A stretch of DNA of 64,000 nt from positions 1 to 64,000 of the forward strand of contig JANNMS010000240.1 in the NCBI GenBank assembly GCA_031398055.1. Direction: 5' to 3'. Every line of letters starts with the position of its first letter. Within the stretch, counting starts at the first letter, position 1. The position numbers and the translations under genes were made by a program. Shown here one piece after another: positions 42,701 to 51,811 of this stretch. The notes beneath the pieces were generated by a model. The model searched no databases, was not told the DNA's origin, and saw only the letters and a list, made by a program, of their open reading frames with translations. Source of the stretch: M3007 sp031398055. Its GTDB lineage: Bacteria; Bacteroidota; Bacteroidia; Chitinophagales; Saprospiraceae.

Positions 42701-43420
42701 GAGGATTTCGTTTTTTGTCAAAAAAAATATACGACAGCAGGCAAGTTCACCTGCATTTTGAAAAATGCAGCGGGCTGCGATTCGACGCTCACTTTGGATT
42801 TGCAGGTCGTGCCGCTGCCCGAGCTGCGGGCAAAAACGGACGAATTCGTGCTGCCGCCCGGCGGGCAAAAACTGCCACTGCCCATTTTCAAAAACGATTC
42901 GCTGCCCGCTGGCGACGAGTGGGTTTTTGAAATTTTGTCGCCGTTCGCGGCAGGCGATTTGGACACGGTGGGCGGCGACCGGCTACTGCCTGTTTTTGTT
43001 TTGAAAAATGAAAAATTCGCGGGCGGCGACTCGCTTTTTTACAAAATCTGTTCATCGGTCTGCCGCGAACGGTGCGACTCGGCGCAGGTTTTTTTGCAAA
43101 TCCAGAGCAACGATTTGGAACAAATCAAACGCGACATCACCGATATTTTGACCCCCGGTTTGCAGGACGGCAGCAACGATTTGTTCGACCCGACGGCTGC
43201 TTTTGCCAAAAACGGGCTATCGGTTTTTGCCGCCGAACTGACGGTTTTCAACCGCTGGGGCGAGCGGGTTTTCTTTTCCAATGAAAACCCGCCGGTCTGG
43301 GACGGCCTTTCGGGCAACGGAAAACCGGTGCCGGAAGGTGCGTTTTTTTATATTTTGAAAGCAGATGTCGGCGCGGCAAAGTGGTGGGAAGTGAAGGGCA
43401 ACCTGTCGGTTTTGCGGTGA
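39770..43420 (+). CDS. giant repeat adhesin-like protein with T9SS type B domain
   Basis: This 1216-aa protein starts at MKSTTYFLLRIFISCCGLLPFGLGAQ (39770). Six near-identical 59-60 aa units follow (about 30-385: IQWQNTIGG...SLQQTSDGGYILGGYS...ISGDKTENSLGG-DYWVVKLDAAGN), probably a propeller of six blades. Five 52-aa units come next (about 390-645: FNLSKTLCPGQTETVGGQVF...GQVVLQAANGCDSTINVNLTFKNAPV). Then come SprB-like repeats (FKFEWSGAATGQLPG, ATIVWSNGATGPVASKLAAGNYTATLTDASGCTT), a pre-terminal cadherin-like domain and a C-terminal gliding-associated CHU_C domain (LTPGLQDGSNDLFDP, FNRWGERVFFSNENPPVWDG). The protein should be secreted by the type IX system and stay on the surface. The repeats are conserved at DNA level, so the gene may expand or contract by recombination. 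Confidence 0.85.
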   Translation: MKSTTYFLLRIFISCCGLLPFGLGAQNPAPCIEWQNTIGGSDFDYLNSLQQTLDGGYILGGYSISNISGDKTENSLGGKDYWVVKLDAAGNIEWQNTIGGSDWDELCSLQQTSDGGYILGGYSKSNISGDKMENSLGLDYWVVKLDAAGNIQWQNTIRGNASDWFSSLQQTSDGGYILGGISLSSISGDKTENSLGLDIWVVKLDAAGNIQWQNTIGGGEWDYLRSLQQTSDGGYILGGNSPSNISGDKTENSLGGEDYWVLKLDAAGNIQWQNTIGSSGKDYLYTIKQILDGGYILGGHSASNISGDKTENGIGGADYWVLKLDAAGNIQWQNTIGGIGYDELYSLQQTLDGGYILGGWSKSNISGDKTENSLGGDDYWVVKLTHTTVIFNFSKTLCPGETEIVGGQIFSQTKPTGQVVLQAANGCDSTINVNLTFKNAPVFNLSKTLCPGQTETVGGQVFSETKTSGQVVLQVANGCDSTINVNLTFKNAPVFNLSKTLCPGQIETVGGQVFSEIKKTGQVILLAANGCDSTVNVNLTFKNAPVFNLAKTLCPGQTETVGGQVFSETKTSGQVILTAANGCDSTVNVSLTFKNAPVFNLSKTLCPGQIETVGGQIFSETKKTGQVVLQAANGCDSTVNVSLNFSQKINLAAFQNKPATGSSPDGAATVNFSGGTAPFKFEWSGAATGQLPGQSGSTANLQNLPVGNYFLTCTDAAGCTAITVFTISNCAISVIANPTPASCFGAADGSAVLQVSGAPLATIVWSNGATGPVASKLAAGNYTATLTDASGCTTTATATVSQPAALQISGKTEVCSGDNSTFTVGFSMSGGTPPFVVDGVVVAGSTFSSLPKPSGSTYNFQWSDSRDCPAAPVSGQKTCGSGQNPTVAVFAVNQKICEGETIELGENGTGGTAWTWASAHGWKSTQRNPQRPAATPAMSGTYSVTVTGSGGATAVGSVVVEVFAKTSGNISETICTGEDFVFCQKKYTTAGKFTCILKNAAGCDSTLTLDLQVVPLPELRAKTDEFVLPPGGQKLPLPIFKNDSLPAGDEWVFEILSPFAAGDLDTVGGDRLLPVFVLKNEKFAGGDSLFYKICSSVCRERCDSAQVFLQIQSNDLEQIKRDITDILTPGLQDGSNDLFDPTAAFAKNGLSVFAAELTVFNRWGERVFFSNENPPVWDGLSGNGKPVPEGAFFYILKADVGAAKWWEVKGNLSVLR
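39866..40925 (+). repeat. six 177-180 bp in-gene DNA repeats
   Basis: Units starting near 39867, 40047, 40224, 40401, 40581 and 40761 are highly similar in DNA and encode the 59-60 aa blades of the adhesin gene. Their near-identity suggests recent amplification or gene conversion. Confidence 0.85.
40937..41700 (+). repeat. five 156-bp in-gene DNA repeats
   Basis: Units begin near 40937, 41093, 41249, 41405 and 41561 with an exact 156-bp period and encode the 52-aa C-G-C-D repeat of the adhesin gene. Long stretches are identical between units. Confidence 0.85.
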
Positions 43421-43466
43421 GTTTTGGGTTTTTGCTGAAATAACATTAAAAAAATCAACCTTTTTT

Positions 43467-43474
43467 TACTTTTG
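43467..43474 (+). promoter_or_regulatory. -7 promoter box (TACTTTTG)
   Basis: Exact TAnnTTTG match upstream of the 1606-aa adhesin gene, leaving a leader of about 85 bases; the -33 box is not clear. Confidence 0.4.
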
Positions 43475-43559
43475 TCGTCGGGCAGCAACTTCCATCCGGG
43501 GCTGTTGCCCGACTTTTTTGTAATCATGATTTTTTACCAATCAAATTTTTCAAATCAAA

Positions 43560-46500
43560 ATGAAACCAATCTCTCTGCCCCCCACACTCCTCACTTTTGC
43601 TTTCCTGCTTTGTTTTTCTTTTAAAACTTTTGGCCAGTGCGATTACGTCAAGGATTCATTGGCACTTGTTCAATTTCACATGGACACCAACGGCGATGCT
43701 TGGATGGACGACACAAATTGGCTCGTTCCCGGCCAAGCGATCGGCACATGGCATGGCGTCACGTTCAACAATACCTCTGGCTGCGTCACCGAAATTGTTT
43801 TAATTCAAAATAATCTTGTCGGGAGCATCGACGCACTTGGCGGCCTGTCAGGTCTGCAAAAAATCATCCTCCCAAACAACATCATCGGCGGGTTCCCAGC
43901 CAGCATCGGGCAACTTTCCGAGCTCCGCGAACTCCGGCTGGACAATAATCCCTTGCAAAGTTCTATCCCAGATTTGTCGCAGCTCAGCAACCTCGAAATC
44001 CTTTCGTTGAACCATTGTCAACTTTCCGGCACCCTGCCCAGTGGCCTCGGCGACCTCATTTCAATTCAAAAAATCTTGCTCCGCGAAAACGACAACCTGA
44101 CCGGCGGCCTGCCCGCCAACATGGGCAACTTGGTCAATTTGACCGAACTTTCGCTCACTGGCTGCGATAACTTCGGCGGCACCCTGCCCCCAGAAATGGG
44201 CAGTTTGACAAACCTCAAAATTTTACAATTGGACGGTTGTCAAATCGGTGGCTCCATCCCCGCTTCCTTCGGCAATTTGACGGGCATCGCCAACCTCAAT
44301 TTGTTCAACAACCTGCTCGAAGGCTGCTTGCCAGAAGAACTGAAAAACCTCTGCAACACCTCCGCCGTGGTCAACATTTCACAAAATGACGGCTTGGACA
44401 ATGACAACTGGCAACTTTTCTGCACCACCGAACTTGGCATCTGCCCAAATTGCCCCCCAATTTCCGCCGAATTTGACAGCGACAACGGCACTACCAAACT
44501 TTGCGCGGGCAACGACGGCCAAATCGCTTTCGTCATTGACGGCGGCACGCCCGGTTACACCGTCAAATACTCGGCAGGTGCTTCTGTTTTTACTGAAACC
44601 GACTACAATTCTGGCGACCCCATTTTTGTTTTTCCAACTGCCAGCACGACGTACACCCTGCTTGAAGTGACGGATTTTGAGGGCTGCCCGGCCAGCGTGA
44701 GCGGGCAGGTTTTTTTAGTGCAAGTGTCAAGCGGCAACCCGCCGCAGCCAGTCATCACTTTTGAAACACCGGATTGTTTTGGAAAAAACGATTTGATTTT
44801 AAAATCTTTTGGCGGCAACCCGGTCGAGTGGAATTGGGAAGGCCCCGATGGTTTCAGTTTTTCGGGCGACAGCGAGGCCGTCATTCCGGATGCCAACGAA
44901 CTCAATTCCGGCGACTATTTTGTCACCATAACCGATGTTTTTGGCTGCACGGGTGAGGACGATGTTTATGTTGAAATTGCTCCGCACCCGCAGGTCAGTA
45001 TTTTGTCGGTGGATTTTGTTTGCGAGGGAGCCAGTTTGACCTTGTATGCCGATGGCTACGGCAACGCGGACGACTATTCTTGGAAATGGACGGGTCCCGG
45101 ATTTTTTGAAAACGACCCCGAATCCATCGAAATCCCGGCCAGCGAACTCCAAAACGGCACTTACACCGTCGTCATCACCGACGATTTTACCAAATGTACG
45201 GCCAGTGCTTTTGTCGAAGTTTCGCTCGTGCCGCCGCCCATTTTTGCCAATCCGATGGCAACCGCCGCCAATTCTGGGCAATTCAACGGTTCCATCCTTT
45301 TTGAGTTGTGGGGCAACGAACCGTTCAGTTTGATGTGGCAGCCGGGCAACGGTTCGCAAACCAACGTTTCCAGCGGGCAGGCACTTTTGGAAAACCTAAA
45401 ATCGGGAAATTACACGCTAACCGTCACCGATAGCGATGGGTTTGGCTGCTCCGGCACTTTCAGTTTTGTTATCCCGGAAAATTCCATGCCCTGCAACCTT
45501 GCCCTCAACTTGCCCAACGTGCTGCCACCCGCCTGCCTCGGCGGCTCGAACGGCTCGATTTCCATCACCGTTGCGAGCGGGAACGGTACTTTGATCTGGC
45601 TTTGGAAAGGCCCCAACAATTTCACCTCGACCATCCAAAACCCGCAAAATTTGCCGTCAGGCGATTATTTTTTGACAACCACCGACGCGAACGGCTGCAC
45701 CACAACGGCCACCGCCAGCATCCCCGATGGCACGGCCCCCGATTTCAGCGTTGCCCCGCAAAACCCGGCCAACATCGGGCAATCGAACGCCACGGCTCTG
45801 CTCCAAATCAACGGCGGCGCGGTGCCGTTTTCAGCAATTTGGACGGGGGGCGGCAGCCAAAACAGCCTGCCGCTCGGTCAAATCCAGATTTCTGGCCTGT
45901 CGGCAAATAATTACACCTGCACGCTGACCGACGCGAACGGCTGCACGGCGACCACCGATTTTTTGATTTCTGAAAACGCGGTCAACTGCACCGTCGCGGG
46001 CGGCACGGTCACCGCCGCGCCCGTCCAATGTTTTGGCGGTTCGGACGGAAGCATCGCGCAAAATTTTGTGGGCGGCTCCGCGCCGTTTGTTTTTGATTGG
46101 AATTTCAACCCGGCCGACGGGCAGCAAAACCCGCAAAATTTGCCGGCAGGCAATTATTCCTGTACGATTTCCGATGCCGACGGCTGTTCCGTCGTCCAAT
46201 CGGCGACGGTTGGAACGCCGCTGCAACTCGCCGCGAACTCCCCCGCCGCAACCGCCGAAACCTGTTTCGGTAAATCAAACGGCAGCATTTTGACAAACCC
46301 GACGGGCGGCACGCCGCCGCTAAATTTCAACTGGACGAGCCCCGGCAGCTTTGTTTCGACCGACCAAAACCCGCAAAATTTGCCGACAGGCAATTATTCC
46401 TGCACGATTTCCGACGCGAACGGCTGCACCACGACCGCCAGCGCGACCGTCGCTGCGGGCAGCCCGCTGCCAACAGTGAACATCTCACAGCCGAGTGGTT

Positions 46501-48380
46501 CGGAGTTGAACTGCCTTTTTCCAAATTTGGATTTGACGGCAAATTCGCCTTCGGCAAATATTTTCGAGTGGTCGGACGGATCGAAAAATTCGACCCTGAA
46601 AATCAGCGCGGCGGGCAGTTTTTCGGTCACCGCGACCGACGCGAACAGCTGCATCGGTACGGCCACAGCAGTCGTCACCGCCAATTTTTCGCTGCCACAA
46701 ATCAGCCTCGCCGTCCCACCGCCGCCGCAACTGACCTGCTCGATGCCCACCGTTTTTCTCGACGGCGGTTCGACGACGGCAGGCGCAACTTTCGATTGGA
46801 CGGGGCCGGGCGGTTTCATTTCCAGCATTTCTGACCCGGAAGTCGTCCTGCCGGGCAAGTATTTTTTCAAAGTTTTTGGCCCGAACGGCTGCTCGGCGAT
46901 CGATTCAGCTCTCGTCGTAAAAAGTGCCGATTTGCCCAACCTTCCGAACATCCAAACGCCGGACGGGCAGTTTTTTGACTGTAAAATTTCAAGTTTGACG
47001 CTCGTCGCGGGCAGTGTCGCGGCAGGTGCGGCAATCGTTTGGACGGGTGCGGGCAGCGGCTCCGGCGGGATTTTCGAGGCATGGCAACCGGGCATTTACG
47101 TTTTGAAGATCACGGCGGCGAACGGCTGCACGGCGACGGCCAGCATCAATTTGACGGAGAAAAAAGCCGTGCCGAAAAACCTCGCCGTCGAAATTTGCAA
47201 GGGACAAACTTTCGATTGGGCAGGGCAAATGCTGGACACGAGCGGCGTTTTTTTCGATACCCTAAAAACCGCGAACGGCTGCGACTCGCTCTGGCTGCGG
47301 CTCGATTTGGAGGTTTTTGAAAAGCCGCCGGTCCTGCTCTTTCGCAAAATCTGCGACGGCGAAACCTTCGATTTTGATGGGCAAATGCTGGACGCGACGG
47401 GCATTTTTTCAAAAAAATATACCTCATCGACGGGCTGCGACAGCACGGTGACGCTCGATTTGACGGTTTTTGAAAACCCGAAAACCTCGCTTTCCCGCAA
47501 AATTTGCGACGGCGAAAAATTCAATTTTAGTGGGCAAATGCTGGACGCGACGGGCATTTTCTCCAAAAAACATACCTCGGCGGCAGGTTGCGACAGCACC
47601 GTGACGCTCGAACTGACGGTCAACCCGAACCGCTCGACGACGCTCGGCCAGACGATTTGCGAGGGCGAAACCTTCGATTTTGCGGGTCAAAACTTGGCAA
47701 CGGCGGGCATTTTTAAAAAGCAATTTCAGACGGTGGCAGGTTGCGACAGCACGGTGACTTTGACTTTGCAAGTGAACCAGAAACCGACCATCGTTTCGGC
47801 ACAGGACGGCGCGGTTTTGTCCATCGCAGAGACCGAGCTGACGCTGCCTGTGCTGGTCAACGACTCGATTTCGAAGGACATTTGGGGCAGTTTGACCATC
47901 CTCGCTCCACCCGCGTCGGGAACGGTCGAGCGGTCGGGCGACACGATTTTTTACCAACAAACGAACCTCGATTTTTCGGGCGCGGATGTTTTTTCGTACC
48001 AAATCTGCGGGGCGGGCTGCCCGAAAATCTGCGACACGGCGCAGGTTTTTTTGAAAATCGCCAACAAAAAATGGAAAGACTTGGGCGATGCCATCCACAA
48101 CGTTTTGACTCCGGACGGCAGCTCGGACGGCAACTATTTCGACCCGGTGCGCGACCTGCGGGCGGAGAATTTCGAGGTCGAACGCGCCGAATTGACCATC
48201 GTCAACCGCTGGGGCGACCGCGTTTTTTACGCCGAAACGGTGGGTGAAATCCAGCCGTCGTGGGACGGTTCTTTTAACGAAAATATGCCCGCAGCCGAGG
48301 GCGCGTACTTTTTTATGCTGCACACTTTTGCCAAAAATGTGCGAACCACTTTCAAAGGCACGGTGAACGTGCTGCGGTGA
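43560..48380 (+). CDS. LRR and SprB-repeat adhesin with T9SS type B domain
   Basis: This 1606-aa protein has a signal peptide (residues 1-25) and an N-terminal leucine-rich-repeat domain of plant-like type (about 45-285: SGLQKIILPNNIIGGFPASIGQLSELRELRLDNN, LTGGLPANMGNLVNLTELSL). Many SprB-like and PKD/Ig-like units follow (GNGTLIWLWKGPNNFTS...NLPSGDYFLTTTDANGCTTTA and relatives, about 300-1230), then four repeats of the C-x-G-x-x-F-D-F-x-G-Q...GCDSTVTLxLxV type (about 1190-1410). A cadherin-like domain (AETELTLPVLVNDSI) and a CHU_C sorting domain (LTPDGSSDGNYFDP, VNRWGDRVFYAE) close the protein. It is expected to be exported and surface-anchored. A -7 box (TACTTTTG, 43467-43474) lies about 90 bp upstream. 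Function is probably adhesion. Confidence 0.85.
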   Translation: MKPISLPPTLLTFAFLLCFSFKTFGQCDYVKDSLALVQFHMDTNGDAWMDDTNWLVPGQAIGTWHGVTFNNTSGCVTEIVLIQNNLVGSIDALGGLSGLQKIILPNNIIGGFPASIGQLSELRELRLDNNPLQSSIPDLSQLSNLEILSLNHCQLSGTLPSGLGDLISIQKILLRENDNLTGGLPANMGNLVNLTELSLTGCDNFGGTLPPEMGSLTNLKILQLDGCQIGGSIPASFGNLTGIANLNLFNNLLEGCLPEELKNLCNTSAVVNISQNDGLDNDNWQLFCTTELGICPNCPPISAEFDSDNGTTKLCAGNDGQIAFVIDGGTPGYTVKYSAGASVFTETDYNSGDPIFVFPTASTTYTLLEVTDFEGCPASVSGQVFLVQVSSGNPPQPVITFETPDCFGKNDLILKSFGGNPVEWNWEGPDGFSFSGDSEAVIPDANELNSGDYFVTITDVFGCTGEDDVYVEIAPHPQVSILSVDFVCEGASLTLYADGYGNADDYSWKWTGPGFFENDPESIEIPASELQNGTYTVVITDDFTKCTASAFVEVSLVPPPIFANPMATAANSGQFNGSILFELWGNEPFSLMWQPGNGSQTNVSSGQALLENLKSGNYTLTVTDSDGFGCSGTFSFVIPENSMPCNLALNLPNVLPPACLGGSNGSISITVASGNGTLIWLWKGPNNFTSTIQNPQNLPSGDYFLTTTDANGCTTTATASIPDGTAPDFSVAPQNPANIGQSNATALLQINGGAVPFSAIWTGGGSQNSLPLGQIQISGLSANNYTCTLTDANGCTATTDFLISENAVNCTVAGGTVTAAPVQCFGGSDGSIAQNFVGGSAPFVFDWNFNPADGQQNPQNLPAGNYSCTISDADGCSVVQSATVGTPLQLAANSPAATAETCFGKSNGSILTNPTGGTPPLNFNWTSPGSFVSTDQNPQNLPTGNYSCTISDANGCTTTASATVAAGSPLPTVNISQPSGSELNCLFPNLDLTANSPSANIFEWSDGSKNSTLKISAAGSFSVTATDANSCIGTATAVVTANFSLPQISLAVPPPPQLTCSMPTVFLDGGSTTAGATFDWTGPGGFISSISDPEVVLPGKYFFKVFGPNGCSAIDSALVVKSADLPNLPNIQTPDGQFFDCKISSLTLVAGSVAAGAAIVWTGAGSGSGGIFEAWQPGIYVLKITAANGCTATASINLTEKKAVPKNLAVEICKGQTFDWAGQMLDTSGVFFDTLKTANGCDSLWLRLDLEVFEKPPVLLFRKICDGETFDFDGQMLDATGIFSKKYTSSTGCDSTVTLDLTVFENPKTSLSRKICDGEKFNFSGQMLDATGIFSKKHTSAAGCDSTVTLELTVNPNRSTTLGQTICEGETFDFAGQNLATAGIFKKQFQTVAGCDSTVTLTLQVNQKPTIVSAQDGAVLSIAETELTLPVLVNDSISKDIWGSLTILAPPASGTVERSGDTIFYQQTNLDFSGADVFSYQICGAGCPKICDTAQVFLKIANKKWKDLGDAIHNVLTPDGSSDGNYFDPVRDLRAENFEVERAELTIVNRWGDRVFYAETVGEIQPSWDGSFNENMPAAEGAYFFMLHTFAKNVRTTFKGTVNVLR

Positions 48381-48394
48381 TTTGCTGGACGTAA

Positions 48395-48478
48395 TTCCAC
48401 AGCGGTTCGCGGAGGAACAGAGGGCACAGTATTAAAAAAATCTCTGTGCCCTCCGTTCCTCCGCGAGCCTCTGTGGAA
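48395..48478. repeat. 35-bp imperfect inverted repeat (CTGTGCCCTC element)
   Basis: Arms 48395-48429 and 48444-48478 pair with three mismatches around a 14-nt loop. The sequence includes CTGTGCCCTCCGTTCCTCCG. It sits between the 1606-aa adhesin and the next gene and may serve as a terminator, although no long T run follows. It looks like a dispersed genomic repeat. Confidence 0.75.
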
Positions 48479-48508
48479 CCTATTTCAAATATTTTTCAAC
48501 AAAAATTT

Positions 48509-50350
48509 ATGCAAAAATTCCTCTTTTCCGCGCTGTTGCTCCTTTTGCAACTGTGCCTCGCCGCCCAAACCGACCGCCAAGCCATCCAATATCAGGCCAT
48601 TGCCCGCGACAAAAACCAGCAGCCGCTCGGCGGGGTGAATGTGTCGGTCGAGGCAAAAATTTACCGAAACGGCACGGCGGTTTATTCCGAAAAATCGGAC
48701 AAAAAAACCGCCGCGACGGGGCTTTTTGCCCTCGAAATCGGGCGGGGAAATGCCGTTGATTTTCAAAAAATTGACTGGTCGTCCGGCGATTTCGAACTGG
48801 AAATTTCGGTGAGCGGCGGCGTCAATTTGACAAGCCGTGCGCCGATTTTGTCCGTGCCGTTCGCTTTTCGTGCCGCGAATTTGGAGCCGAACGGCGCGGC
48901 GGCGGGGCAAGTTTTGAAATGGGATGCGACCGGCAAAAAATGGCTTCCGGCAAAAGATGAAACTGGCCCCGGCGGCGGTGGCGCAACGGCTTTGGAAGAT
49001 TTGTCAGACGTGAATTTGGCGGGCGTTTCGGTCGGGCAAGTTTTGAAATGGGACGGTTCGAAATGGGCACCGCAAAACGACATCGGCGGCGGAACGGGCG
49101 ACAATTGGGGCAGCCAGACCGTGCAGCGGACGGCTATTTTTTCGGGAAATGGCACGGCTGCCAGCCCGCTCGATTTGGCGGCGCAGGGCGCAGCGACCGG
49201 GCAGGTTTTGAAATGGGACGGCTCGAAATGGGTGCCACAAAACGATATCGGCGGGGGTTCGGGCGACGGTTGGGGCAGCGATTTTGTCCGAACCGATGCC
49301 ACGATTTCGGGCAACGGCACGGCTGGGAATTTGTTAAAAATCGCGCAGCAAAACGCCAGCGCGGGGCAGGTTTTGAAATGGAGCGGCTCGGCTTGGTCGC
49401 CGTCGGATGATTTGATGGGCGGTGGCAGTGGTTTTTGGACTGCGAATGGCACGGGCATTGGCTACTCGGGTGGCGATGTGGGTATCAAAACTGCCGCTTC
49501 ACCGAATGACTTGGTGCTTTTGGGCGGGTTTGACATCAACACGGGGCAGATTGGCGGTTTTCAAACCCTCGACGACAAGGACAGGGTGCTGGTGGAAATT
49601 TCGGGTGATTATGAATTGGGCTACGGCGGCATTTTTACGTTGAAACCCAACGGGCAAAATTTGGTCAGTATTTTTAACGACAATGATGGTGACGGCGGAG
49701 CAGTCATCATTTATGGTAAAAATGATAAGCCCATTGCAAGGACAATCATCACTACTGAAGGCAACGGCTCAATCGAAACACGTGGCCCTTTGGATAAGGA
49801 AACATGCAACATGAACGCTCTAAAAGGTTATCCAAATCACGGCTACATCAGTGTCTCGGATGAAAGCGAGGTGCCAGCGGCAGGGATGTTTGTCAATCAA
49901 TTTAAACAGGGCATCGTGTTTGGCGACAGCATCATCGGTGGCGTTAAAAACTTCCGAATGCCCGACCCCCGCGACCTAGAAAAAGAAATCTGGTACGCCT
50001 CCGTCGAAGGCCCAGAAGCCGCAGCCTACGAACGCGGCACGGCGAAATTGACCAACGGACGGGTATTCGTACCGTTTTCTGACCATTTTTCGATAGTCAT
50101 CAACCCGGACAAATTGACGGTGCAACTCACGCCTCTTTTTTCAAAAACCTTCGGTTTGGCGGTGGTCGAAAAAACGCCCACTGGTTTCTGGGTCGAAGAA
50201 TTGCAGGGCGGCACGGGCAATTTTGAGTTCGACTGGGAAGCCAAAAGCGTCCGAAAAGGGTATGAAAATTATCAGGTTTCGCGGCCTAAATTTGATCCGC
50301 GACCTGCGAAAAGTTTGCCCACGCCCGCCCCGAAAATCAAAGGCCATTGA
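48509..50350 (+). CDS. secreted protein with VLKWDGSKW repeats, member 1
   Basis: This 613-aa protein starts at MQKFLFSALLLLLQLCLAAQ (48509; the upstream frame is the hairpin element). The conserved N-terminal domain reads IQYQAIARDKNQQPLGGVNV ... RAPILSVPFAFRAAN. Repeats of GQVLKWDGSKWVPQNDIGGGSGDGWGS followed by ATISGNGTAGNLLKIAQQNA then occur about three times. The C-terminal part (about 350-613) has EIWYASVEGPEAAAYERGTAKLTNGRVFVPFSDHF, found at the end of many Bacteroidota secreted proteins. It is the first of a four-gene plus-strand cluster with gaps of 32, 28 and 46 bp. No classical sorting domain is visible. The domain is related to the N-terminal domain of the three tail-fibre-like paralogues at 14420-19497. 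Confidence 0.75.
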   Translation: MQKFLFSALLLLLQLCLAAQTDRQAIQYQAIARDKNQQPLGGVNVSVEAKIYRNGTAVYSEKSDKKTAATGLFALEIGRGNAVDFQKIDWSSGDFELEISVSGGVNLTSRAPILSVPFAFRAANLEPNGAAAGQVLKWDATGKKWLPAKDETGPGGGGATALEDLSDVNLAGVSVGQVLKWDGSKWAPQNDIGGGTGDNWGSQTVQRTAIFSGNGTAASPLDLAAQGAATGQVLKWDGSKWVPQNDIGGGSGDGWGSDFVRTDATISGNGTAGNLLKIAQQNASAGQVLKWSGSAWSPSDDLMGGGSGFWTANGTGIGYSGGDVGIKTAASPNDLVLLGGFDINTGQIGGFQTLDDKDRVLVEISGDYELGYGGIFTLKPNGQNLVSIFNDNDGDGGAVIIYGKNDKPIARTIITTEGNGSIETRGPLDKETCNMNALKGYPNHGYISVSDESEVPAAGMFVNQFKQGIVFGDSIIGGVKNFRMPDPRDLEKEIWYASVEGPEAAAYERGTAKLTNGRVFVPFSDHFSIVINPDKLTVQLTPLFSKTFGLAVVEKTPTGFWVEELQGGTGNFEFDWEAKSVRKGYENYQVSRPKFDPRPAKSLPTPAPKIKGH

Positions 50351-50382
50351 AAGTTTTTACCAACCATAATTTTTTAAAATCA

Positions 50383-51783
50383 ATGAAAAAAATCTTCCTC
50401 TCCGCCCTCGTCATCCTGTTGCAACTCGTAGCAGCCCATGCCCAAGCCGACGCCATCCAGTACCAAGCTATCGCCAGAGGCAAGGATAAACAACCCCTCG
50501 CCGGAGTACAACTCGACATCGAAGTGCGTATTTTCAAAAACGGCGCAGAGGTTTTTTCTGAAAAATGGGACGACATCTCGACCCACCTCACGGGGCTGTT
50601 TTCCATCGAAATAGGCAAGCGAAACTCTTCCGATTTTCAAAAAATTGACTGGTCGTCGGGCAATTTTGAAATGAAAGTCGATGTGAGCGATGACCTCAAC
50701 ATTCCGGGGCAGCGCGTGCCGATTTTGTCCGTGCCGTTCGCTTTTCATGCCGACCGCGCCGCGAATTTGGATCAAAACGGAGCCACCGCTGGACAGGTTT
50801 TGAAATGGGACGCGACCGCCCAAAAATGGCTGCCAGCGAAAGACGAAATTGGCAATGGCACGACTGATTTAGCAGATTTGGTAGATGTGGATTTGGCCAA
50901 TTTATCTGATGGAAAAGTATTGAAATGGGATGCTGCTTCGCAAAAATGGCTACCCGAAGACGATATTGGGGGCACGAATGGCGATAGTTGGGGCAGTGAT
51001 TTTGTCAGAACCGATGCCACGCTGGAAGGAGAAGGCACGGTGGCCAAGCCATTGAAAATTGCTCCCCAAAATGCTGCGCCCAACCAATTTTTAAAATGGA
51101 GCGGCACGACTTGGCTGCCCGCCGACGTGACTGTTTCGGTGCCAAATAATAGCATTGATTCTTCAAAGATTACGAATAACTCAATCAGTATCAATGATTT
51201 GGATTTCGTCGTGCCCCAAACATTGGATGAATTGACGGATGTTGAAGCCGCCACGCCCGGGACAAATCAAGTTTTAAAATGGGACGGCTCGAAATGGACC
51301 GCAAAAGATGACATCGGCGGCGGCGTGGGCGACGACTGGGGCAGCCAATCCGCAAAAACCGATGCCACGATTTTGGGCGACGGCACGACGGCAAACCCAT
51401 TGAAAATTGCCCCGCAAAACGCCACGACGAACCAATTTTTAAAATGGAACGGCACGACTTGGCTGCCGTCCGACGTGGATGTTTCTATTTTTCAAAACAA
51501 CATCACGAGTGTTGAAATCAAGGACAACTCCATCACAATCAATGATTTAGAACCCGGGACAATCCCCGTGACCTTGCCGCCGAGCGGTGCGGCGACGGGT
51601 GATTTGGCGGATTTTTACCCAAACCCGAGGGTCGTGAAAATTCAAGGAAAAGACATTTCTTCCGCTACACCAATCCTTGGGCAAGTGTTAATGTGGAACG
51701 GAAGTGCATGGATGCCCACCACCATATCCGCATTATCTGGTTCAAACAGTCAAACCTTAATTTATACAACTGGTGGATTTTAA
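50383..51783 (+). CDS. secreted protein with VLKWDGSKW repeats, member 2
   Basis: This 466-aa paralogue of the preceding protein has a signal peptide (MKKIFLSALVILLQLVAAHAQA, start 50383), the IQYQAIARGKDKQPLAGVQL domain, then four QVLKWD/QFLKWN units (GQVLKWDATAQKWLPAKDEIG and so on) alternating with DSWGSDFVRTDATLEGEGTVAKPLKIAPQNA. It ends in a proline/threonine-rich segment (TIPVTLPPSGAATGDLADFYPNPRVVKIQGKDIS) and finally MPTTISALSGSNSQTLIYTTGGF. It lacks the C-terminal half of its neighbour. Confidence 0.75.
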   Translation: MKKIFLSALVILLQLVAAHAQADAIQYQAIARGKDKQPLAGVQLDIEVRIFKNGAEVFSEKWDDISTHLTGLFSIEIGKRNSSDFQKIDWSSGNFEMKVDVSDDLNIPGQRVPILSVPFAFHADRAANLDQNGATAGQVLKWDATAQKWLPAKDEIGNGTTDLADLVDVDLANLSDGKVLKWDAASQKWLPEDDIGGTNGDSWGSDFVRTDATLEGEGTVAKPLKIAPQNAAPNQFLKWSGTTWLPADVTVSVPNNSIDSSKITNNSISINDLDFVVPQTLDELTDVEAATPGTNQVLKWDGSKWTAKDDIGGGVGDDWGSQSAKTDATILGDGTTANPLKIAPQNATTNQFLKWNGTTWLPSDVDVSIFQNNITSVEIKDNSITINDLEPGTIPVTLPPSGAATGDLADFYPNPRVVKIQGKDISSATPILGQVLMWNGSAWMPTTISALSGSNSQTLIYTTGGF

Positions 51784-51811
51784 AATAATAATTCACAATC
51801 AAAATTTTACA

